Shown one piece after another: positions 13,869-19,832 of a stretch of DNA of 19,832 nucleotides. The stretch comes from Candidatus Poseidoniaceae archaeon (GTDB taxonomy: Archaea > Thermoplasmatota > Poseidoniia > Poseidoniales > Poseidoniaceae). The position numbers were made by a program, and so were the translations under genes. The stretch covers positions 1 through 19,832 of the forward strand of contig JAQXFJ010000317.1 in the NCBI GenBank assembly GCA_029250385.1, given 5' to 3'. The notes below the pieces were generated by a model that saw nothing but the letters and a program-made list of their open reading frames with translations, ran no database searches and was not told the DNA's origin. Positions within the stretch are counted from its first letter, which is position 1, and each line of letters starts with the position of its first letter.

Positions 13869-15995
13869 ATGTTGCAAGAGTTTGATTTGGCGGCGAGATG
13901 GACGTCGATGATTCAGGACCTGTACGCAGAGGCCGTACACAATCTTGCACAAAAATGGCCAGACGAACAATCTCTTGAGGTTTCTTATCGACTTATCGAA
14001 GGATTTGATGATGATTTTGCGCAAAACATCATCGCCCGACCGGATCTACATTTCCAAGCAGCAAATCAGGCACTACGTCAATTTTTGCAAGATGAAGGAC
14101 ATAATTCGATGTATCCATTTGTCAGGATAGTTCACCTACCAAGCGATCAAATTAGGACGGTTTCACAACTTAGAGCCGATGACATCAGCATGATGCTATC
14201 AATTGATGCAATCGCCACTAAGATTTCTGGGGTTCGGCCGAGGATTTATTCTGCATCTTTCTTGTGCGCATCTTGCGGCCATGTTACCGATATTAAGCAA
14301 CCAAACGAGCAAGAATTAGTTGAGCCAATCGAATGTTCACAAATCGATGGTGGATGTGGGCGCCCAAAACGCCAAACTAGGTTCATACTACAGGAAGATG
14401 AATCTATACTAATCAATTCGCAATTTATTGAGTTACAAGAATCTCCAGAACAATTGAAGGGCGGAATCCAACCTGAAAGAATTATCTGCATAGGTGAGCA
14501 CGATATTGCTGGAAAACTGAATCCAGGAGATCGAGTAAAGGCTAACGGCGTACTATTTATCCGTTCACAACGCAAAGGTGGAAAAGACACTCCGGTTTTC
14601 GATATATTTCTTCGAATACACTCCTTGGAGCGGCAAAATGTCCCACTTGAAGAAATTTCAATAACTGAAGATGAGGAACTTGAAATTAAAGAATTAGCTA
14701 ACCGGTCAGACATTTATGAACTGTTCAGTGAGAGCATTGCTCCATCAATTTTCGGGATGTCTAGGGTCAAAGAATCATTAATGTTGCAACTATTTGGTGG
14801 AGTTGCTAGAATAAACCCTGACGGTACTAGAAACCGTGGAGACATTCACATTTTGTTAATGGGGGACCCCGGTGTCGCTAAATCACAACTTCTCGACTAT
14901 ATGTCCAAAATTTCTCCAAGAGGTCAGTTCACTTCTGGACAATCAGCATCAGCAGCAGGTTTGACTGCAGCAGCAGTACAGGATTCTGCAGCCGACGGTA
15001 GATGGACATTAGAGGCAGGTGCACTAGTTTTAGCAGACCTCGGCCTTGCAGCGATAGACGAATTCGACAAAATGAACGAATCTGACAGGTCAAGTATGCA
15101 CGAAGCCATGGAGCAACAGACCATTTCAATTTCTAAGGCAGGAATAAATGCCAGTTTGCGTACTAGATGTGCAGTACTTGCAGCAGCCAACCCTAAGAGT
15201 GGTAAATTTGAACCAGTTTCAGATATCCCATTTACTGCCCAAATAAATCTTGCACCACCACTGGTTTCACGATTTGATATTATTTGGCTACTTACCGATA
15301 TTGCCGAACAAGAAAAAGACGCAAAAATAGCTCGTCACATAATTAACAATAGGTTGCTAGGAACTAGTGAATTATTAGTAAATCAGGGCAGTGCTCCAGA
15401 CCCATCAAGAAAATCCTCTGCCGCGATGAAGAAATCTCAAGAGGGCGATGAAATTCTTTCTAAAGAGTTGATCAGAAAATACATTGCTTATTCAAAGCGA
15501 ACTATTCATCCAAAATTAGAAGAGGAAGCAAGGAATAGAATTGTTGCCTTTTATGTTGAAACTAGAAAGAAGGGTGGCGAATCATCTGACAGTGTTTCAA
15601 TTACCGCAAGGTCTCTAGAAGCGGTGGCTAGGATGGCGGAAGCTAGCGCTCGTATTCGTCTTGCAGATATAGCCACAGTTGAAGATGTTGAACGCGCAAT
15701 TCGTTTGACTAGAACTTGGCGAAATGAGTTGATGGGTGAAAACTTCGATGAGACCGCACTTCATACTGGTAAGAAGGCAACTGCAAGGAATAGTGAGAGA
15801 ATCTTATTAGACATCATTGGTGATCTCCAAGCCGCTTCGACAGATAATCTCAAGGTGGCAAATCTAATTGATATTTTTAACGAGGCTCAAAATAATAATA
15901 TCGATCGTAACAAGGTGGAAGATATGATTGAAAAGATGATTAGAGAGGGTCGTCTAATGAGGCCTCGCGGTTATGATACCATACAGAAATTGTGA
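13869..15995 (+). CDS. mcm: Replicative DNA helicase MCM
   Basis: MCM is the hexameric ATPase that unwinds DNA at archaeal forks. The protein has 708 residues from the ATG at 13869. The N-terminal DNA-binding domain contains a zinc knuckle with C133, C136, C156 and C163. The AAA+ core shows Walker A GDPGVAKS (332-339), Walker B AAIDEFDKM (D397, E398), the pre-sensor hairpin region ISKAGINASL, sensor 1 AAANP and the arginine finger SRFD (R468). A polar linker follows (about 490-525), then the lid and a C-terminal winged helix at roughly 640-708. There is no intein. The second zinc pair is spaced C-x6-C instead of the common C-x2-C. The gene is divergent from the esterase gene, and gatE follows 45 bases downstream. 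Confidence 0.97.
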   Translation: MLQEFDLAARWTSMIQDLYAEAVHNLAQKWPDEQSLEVSYRLIEGFDDDFAQNIIARPDLHFQAANQALRQFLQDEGHNSMYPFVRIVHLPSDQIRTVSQLRADDISMMLSIDAIATKISGVRPRIYSASFLCASCGHVTDIKQPNEQELVEPIECSQIDGGCGRPKRQTRFILQEDESILINSQFIELQESPEQLKGGIQPERIICIGEHDIAGKLNPGDRVKANGVLFIRSQRKGGKDTPVFDIFLRIHSLERQNVPLEEISITEDEELEIKELANRSDIYELFSESIAPSIFGMSRVKESLMLQLFGGVARINPDGTRNRGDIHILLMGDPGVAKSQLLDYMSKISPRGQFTSGQSASAAGLTAAAVQDSAADGRWTLEAGALVLADLGLAAIDEFDKMNESDRSSMHEAMEQQTISISKAGINASLRTRCAVLAAANPKSGKFEPVSDIPFTAQINLAPPLVSRFDIIWLLTDIAEQEKDAKIARHIINNRLLGTSELLVNQGSAPDPSRKSSAAMKKSQEGDEILSKELIRKYIAYSKRTIHPKLEEEARNRIVAFYVETRKKGGESSDSVSITARSLEAVARMAEASARIRLADIATVEDVERAIRLTRTWRNELMGENFDETALHTGKKATARNSERILLDIIGDLQAASTDNLKVANLIDIFNEAQNNNIDRNKVEDMIEKMIREGRLMRPRGYDTIQKL

Positions 15996-16040
15996 ATAAT
16001 CAATCGTTGCTATCTTGAATGATGAACTACTGGGATTGGT

Positions 16041-18071
16041 ATGGCGGAGCCACATATCACAGAGCCTGAAGGCGATGTGGCAGATGCTGGTAACCTAAAT
16101 CCTCAACAATTAGGGTTTATGTGTGGTATAGAAGTTCACCAGCAATTAGCTACCGGGAAATTACATTCAAGACAACCGGGTGATTTGTACGATATCACAA
16201 TGGATACCTTACCTGAAGATTGGCCTAGATTTTCACGAAAACTTAGAGCAGCACGTGGAGAAGGTGGCCGCATTGATATCGCAGCTAGGTTTGAAACCAA
16301 AAGAAACCGTTCTTTTGAATATGTCCAATCACCTAATTCAGGATTAATCGAACTAGACGAACAACCACCACTTACCCATGACAACGATGCACTAGATATT
16401 GCTTTGACTACTGCGGCTTTACTAGAAGCTAAACCCGTCTCTTTGCTGCAGACAATGCGCAAAACGGTCGTAGATGGGTCAAATACCAGCGGTTTTCAAA
16501 GAACAACACTTGTGTCTACCGGCGGTGAACTGCAAACAGAAAGTGGCCCAGTTGGTATTTCTGTCTTATTATTGGAAGAAGATAGTGCTAGAAAATTAGA
16601 CACTTATCAAACCGATACTGGAGAATGTGTAATCTACAATCTAGACCGACTTGGACTTCCGCTAATTGAAATAGCGACTGATCCTGATGTCAAGACTCCA
16701 AACCATGCAAAGGAAACCTCAATTGCACTGGGCAGAACACTTAGACAAACTAGGCGGGTGCGCAGAGGCCTTGGTAGTATTAGGCAAGACCTCAATGTAT
16801 CATTAGCCTGTGGCGATAGAATTGAAATAAAAGGCTGTCAAGATCTCAATTGGATACCAAGAATCATCAGGCTAGAAATGGCTCGTCAGTTACACTTTTA
16901 TCGCTTAGCAAATACTCTTCGCAACAAATTTTCATTACCCGCTTTGCCGCCAGATAGAAGACTTGATGATGCGGCAGTTGAGGCAGAAGTTAGCCAAGAA
17001 ATAGCTAAACTACTACCACTGAATTTAGTCGACGTAAGCGAATTATTCTCCAGTTGTGAATCAAAGATGGTGATAACTGGCTTAAGCAGTGGCGCCCAAA
17101 TGATTGCTCTACCGTTACCCGGTCTTGACGGACTTATCGGTGCGAAACAATTAGACGTTGAAGGCGCACAATTACCAAGACTTGGTAGAGAATTAGCCGG
17201 AGCGGCAAAATTAGCTGGAGTCAAAGGAGTGTTTCACTCTGATGAATTGCCGGCTTACGGCATTGAATCAAGCCACGTCAGCGAAGTACGTAGCCAACTA
17301 AATCTATCTAATAATGACGCATTTGTATTGTGTTTAGCACCTAGATGGCAAGCAGATTTAGCCCTTGAAAGCGTTTTACTAAGAGCCCGAGCTGCATGGC
17401 ATAGAATCCCTCAAGAAGTTCGCAATGTGGTGGTTAAGAAAGGCTCCCCAGAAGACGGTACAACCGCACCAATGCGACCACTTCCTAGCGGTGCTCGAAT
17501 GTATCCTGAAACAGATATCCCAACCACTTTAGTAAGCAGTTCTATGTGGCAAAGTGTACTGGAAAATATGCCTATGACTGACATAGAGAGGCAAGACAGG
17601 TTGAGCAAGTACGATATTTCAGAGGACCAAAGCGAACAACTTCTCGCCAGAGAATTGGATGATAGTTTTGTAGATTATCAAAACGATTTACCCGCAAAGG
17701 CCTGGGCGACAGTCTTGTTGGAAAATGATGAAGTTGACCCCGCACTTTCCAGTTTAGTATTACTAGCAAAAGAACAGGGAGAACTTACCCGCGAAGCAAT
17801 TAATGACGTAATTACAAATTTTGCTAATACCGGCGCGACAATGGCAGAAATCCAATCCTTTGCCGAACAAAATGGACTCAAACCAGCAGATACATCTTCT
17901 TTACAATCGGTAATAGATGCTGTAGTCCTCGAGCGAATTGATTTTGTTAAAGAGCGAGGCATGGGCGCAATAGGTCCTCTTATGGGAGTGGTTATGCAAA
18001 AGGCTGGAGCTGCAGATGGCAAAGCAGTCAGTGCCTTGCTAAAACAAGCAATCATGGATGCAACCAAGTGA
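16041..18071 (+). CDS. gatE: Glutamyl-tRNA(Gln) amidotransferase subunit E
   Basis: GatE is the archaea-specific kinase/transamidase subunit that, with GatD (not in this window), converts Glu-tRNA(Gln) to Gln-tRNA(Gln). The protein has 676 residues. The GatB/GatE cradle begins at GIEVHQQLATGKL and continues through FEYVQSPNSGLIELDEQPP, RKTVVDGSNTSGFQRT and SIRQDLNVS. An insertion domain resembling the GAD domain of bacterial AspRS follows at about 300-430, which distinguishes GatE from GatB. The C-terminal part (about 530-676) is the helical plus YqeY-like tRNA-binding region, ending IGPLMGVVMQKAGAADGKAVSALLKQAI. The start is the ATG at 16041; the upstream 45 bases hold only a weak GGG as possible ribosome-binding sequence. 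The stop overlaps or nearly touches the next gene. Confidence 0.96.
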   Translation: MAEPHITEPEGDVADAGNLNPQQLGFMCGIEVHQQLATGKLHSRQPGDLYDITMDTLPEDWPRFSRKLRAARGEGGRIDIAARFETKRNRSFEYVQSPNSGLIELDEQPPLTHDNDALDIALTTAALLEAKPVSLLQTMRKTVVDGSNTSGFQRTTLVSTGGELQTESGPVGISVLLLEEDSARKLDTYQTDTGECVIYNLDRLGLPLIEIATDPDVKTPNHAKETSIALGRTLRQTRRVRRGLGSIRQDLNVSLACGDRIEIKGCQDLNWIPRIIRLEMARQLHFYRLANTLRNKFSLPALPPDRRLDDAAVEAEVSQEIAKLLPLNLVDVSELFSSCESKMVITGLSSGAQMIALPLPGLDGLIGAKQLDVEGAQLPRLGRELAGAAKLAGVKGVFHSDELPAYGIESSHVSEVRSQLNLSNNDAFVLCLAPRWQADLALESVLLRARAAWHRIPQEVRNVVVKKGSPEDGTTAPMRPLPSGARMYPETDIPTTLVSSSMWQSVLENMPMTDIERQDRLSKYDISEDQSEQLLARELDDSFVDYQNDLPAKAWATVLLENDEVDPALSSLVLLAKEQGELTREAINDVITNFANTGATMAEIQSFAEQNGLKPADTSSLQSVIDAVVLERIDFVKERGMGAIGPLMGVVMQKAGAADGKAVSALLKQAIMDATK

Positions 18072-18076
18072 ATAGA

Positions 18077-19771
18077 ATGCGAATAATCACCACATTTTTT
18101 GCCATTTTATTATTCCTATTAGCTCCTATTAGCGCCGCAGAATCAAATGATGATACTTGGCCAAGCGACTTTACTCAGCAATGGAATATAGATTTCGAAG
18201 CAGTTTATGTGTCAACTAGGCCGGTTATCATCGATGAATCAATTTACGTTAGAACTTCCTCATCAACAATTGATAATGCAGTACCAACAATATATTCTCT
18301 AGATTTTTCTGGTAACCAGCAATGGGAGGTAATCAATCCTAATTCAACCAAACAAGATATGTCACCAATATTATCTGTTAGTGCTGGAAATGGAGAATGC
18401 GGTAATTGGCCAGACATGTTGTTAATCGGTTGGTCTGATGGACTTTTCCAGGCGTTAAATCCAACAAACGGCAACGTCATCTGGCAACATAATACAGAGT
18501 TTCTAAATTGGGGGATAACTGGTAAAGCAACACTAGACGAGGACTCAATAATTATTCCAACAAGAACCGGAATCGATAAACTCTGTTTAGACGGGGAGCT
18601 AGATTTTTCCCAAAAATTAGGATTAGGCTGGAGAAATAGTCCAATTGCGCTTAATGGCGAGTATTGGATTGGAGATGAGTCGGGAACTTTGTGGCAAGTG
18701 TCTGCTAACCAATCAGTAAATTCATACTCTATTGGGGAAGGGAAAATCCGCCATCAGCCATTGATTATTGATGATGACAATTTACTAATTCATTTACAAT
18801 TGCCTTCCGAAAGTGAACTTAAATTGCTAGACACCACAACAGGTAAGTTAACCACTGTAGCAAAATTGGGGCCGTCCCCAGCTATGCCCGAGACAATGAA
18901 CCAATACGTAATTACTGCTGATGCTAGTTATTTGACTTTGATTGATTGTTTGGAAAATTGCCAGGTCATTAACCAAGTTCCTTTCACCTCTAATGGTGAG
19001 ATTTCAATAATCTTTGATGAGTATATCGTCTTGCCTCATAATTCACAAGAGGGCGGATACGGCGTCTTCGCAATTTCTGATGAAGGAGAATTGTATCAGC
19101 TCGATACACTAAATTTTGCGGATGATTGGTACGGAACAGCTGGACTATCTGGACATGAAAGAAATGGGCAAAAGCAAATACTGGTGGTCAATGATAATGC
19201 TAACCTAAAATTCTTATCAACCGATTATGTATTAACCCTTGATTCAAGTAATGCAGATTCTGATTGGACGACCATCATAGCCATGCTACTTGCTTTAATT
19301 TTAATTTCAACCACTAGTATCCAACTTCTAAGAGAGCGGTTCCAATCTGCATTCAAATTCTTTATTTTGTTCATCACAATATTGGTCTACTTTAGCCTTG
19401 GAGATATAGTCAGTGCTTGGGCTGATCTTGTTGAGGACCCGGACAACAGCGACCCAGATGACGTTTGGTCGGAAAATTGGCCAGACGAATGGCTGGGGAC
19501 ACAAGTTGTAATCTTTGAATTTAAGGACGGGCTAACTGAGGTTGGCGGTTATCTTGGTCAAGAAGACGTCCTTCAATTAACTAAACATGCAACTAGTGAA
19601 CAAGGCATTGACCTTGAGATATCTGATACCAGCTTTGGGAAATATGTAGTAAGTATTGATGGAAAATCAGGCGATGGGTGGGAGTACTATGTCAACGGTC
19701 AAGCAGGCACAATATCTGCTGAGTATCAATCAATTGATTCTAATGCAGTAGTGGTATGGAAACAACTCTAG
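18077..19771 (+). CDS. Exported membrane protein: beta-propeller-like ectodomain, two transmembrane helices, DUF4430-like C-terminal domain
   Basis: No known gene is recognised. The protein has 564 residues from the ATG at 18077; a GTG at 18068 overlapping the gatE stop (GTGA) is an alternative start. The N-terminus (MRIITTFFAILLFLLAPISAAES) is a signal peptide. Residues about 30-390 hold repeated strand motifs such as IYSLDFSGNQQWEV, FQALNPTNGNVIWQHN, LCLDGELDFSQKL and LWQVSANQSVNS, like PQQ-type beta-propeller blades. Two hydrophobic helices follow, about 398-416 (TTIIAMLLALILISTTSIQ) and 426-444 (FKFFILFITILVYFSLGDI), with RER between them, so both flanking domains should be outside. The C-terminus (YVVSIDGKSGDGWEYYVNG ... 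VVVWKQL) resembles the DUF4430/transcobalamin-like domain, which often binds or presents ligands in prokaryotic surface proteins. The function is unknown. Confidence 0.7.
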   Translation: MRIITTFFAILLFLLAPISAAESNDDTWPSDFTQQWNIDFEAVYVSTRPVIIDESIYVRTSSSTIDNAVPTIYSLDFSGNQQWEVINPNSTKQDMSPILSVSAGNGECGNWPDMLLIGWSDGLFQALNPTNGNVIWQHNTEFLNWGITGKATLDEDSIIIPTRTGIDKLCLDGELDFSQKLGLGWRNSPIALNGEYWIGDESGTLWQVSANQSVNSYSIGEGKIRHQPLIIDDDNLLIHLQLPSESELKLLDTTTGKLTTVAKLGPSPAMPETMNQYVITADASYLTLIDCLENCQVINQVPFTSNGEISIIFDEYIVLPHNSQEGGYGVFAISDEGELYQLDTLNFADDWYGTAGLSGHERNGQKQILVVNDNANLKFLSTDYVLTLDSSNADSDWTTIIAMLLALILISTTSIQLLRERFQSAFKFFILFITILVYFSLGDIVSAWADLVEDPDNSDPDDVWSENWPDEWLGTQVVIFEFKDGLTEVGGYLGQEDVLQLTKHATSEQGIDLEISDTSFGKYVVSIDGKSGDGWEYYVNGQAGTISAEYQSIDSNAVVVWKQL

Positions 19772-19832
19772 TTTAGGTAATACTCAAGTCATCCTACTTC
19801 TAGGCCTGTATATGTTCCAGTCCTATGGAGTG
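19772..19832. other. Window end without a supportable gene
   Basis: The last 61 bases hold no clear gene. An ATG at 19812 opens a short frame to the edge. On the minus strand two frames enter from the right edge and stop, after about 10 and 13 residues. Any of these could be the edge of a neighbouring gene, but the sequence is too short to decide. Confidence 0.3.

Noticed and set aside
2790..15995. Inteins in DP2 or MCM, which are common intein hosts in archaea
   Set aside because: Both proteins run through their catalytic motifs without insertion, and lengths are normal for the families apart from small extensions.
1..19832. CRISPR arrays, insertion sequences, tRNA or rRNA genes, defence islands
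   Set aside because: No spaced repeats, transposase motifs, cloverleaf-like sequences or defence gene signatures were seen; the window is dominated by housekeeping genes.
19812..19832. ATG near the right edge as the start of a new gene
   Set aside because: Only seven codons are visible, with no Shine-Dalgarno; it cannot be told from chance.

Overview
The window looks like chromosomal DNA of a marine planktonic archaeon, most likely Marine Group II (Candidatus Poseidoniales, Thermoplasmatota). The information-processing genes are archaeal: family D DNA polymerase large subunit (DP2), MCM, Rpo3, archaeal-type uS13/uS4/uS11 and GatE. They sit beside genes of bacterial flavour: cyclophilin, class II fumarase and PurM. 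The base composition is moderately AT-rich and genes are very tightly packed. The lineage call is inference from gene content; no rRNA or tRNA gene is present to confirm it. I saw no insertion sequence, CRISPR array, intein or other sign of recent transfer.

Layout, left to right. (1) 2-595: C-terminal part of a surface protein with a thrombospondin-type-3-like calcium motif, an acidic Pro/Asp stalk and one membrane anchor. (2) 638-1120: cyclophilin. (3) 1197-2789: class II fumarase preceded in the same reading frame by a ribbon-helix-helix DNA-binding domain, with a perfect 18-bp palindrome over its promoter. (4) 2790-6881, minus strand: DP2. (5) 7000-8918: divergent from DP2, pyrE and a THUMP-like SAM methyltransferase. 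(6) 9040-11496: the rps13-rps4-rps11-rpo3 operon. (7) 11508-13669, minus strand: an esterase-like hydrolase followed by purM, convergent with the ribosomal operon. (8) 13869-19771, plus strand: mcm, gatE and a secreted/membrane protein with a beta-propeller-like ectodomain and a DUF4430-like C-terminus.

The two observations most worth follow-up are these. First, the RHH-fumarase fusion with its promoter palindrome reads as a possible self-regulating metabolic enzyme, comparable in architecture to bacterial PutA. Second, the intergenic region upstream of mcm carries a near-consensus origin-recognition-box (ORB) sequence, a TTTCCAGTGGAAAC dyad followed by a GGGGT string. Its G-string half, CCTAGGGGTA, recurs exactly in the DP2/pyrE intergenic region. 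This suggests Orc1/Cdc6 binding near two core replication genes, either as part of an origin or as transcriptional control.

Initiation signals are mixed. Strong Shine-Dalgarno sequences complementary to the archaeal 16S 3' end precede rps13, rps4, rps11, rpo3, mcm and the methyltransferase. The fumarase and pyrE have TATA-like elements about 25 bp before the start codon and no SD, as expected for leaderless mRNAs. No gene-free stretch exceeds 300 bases; the longest is about 200 bases, before mcm.
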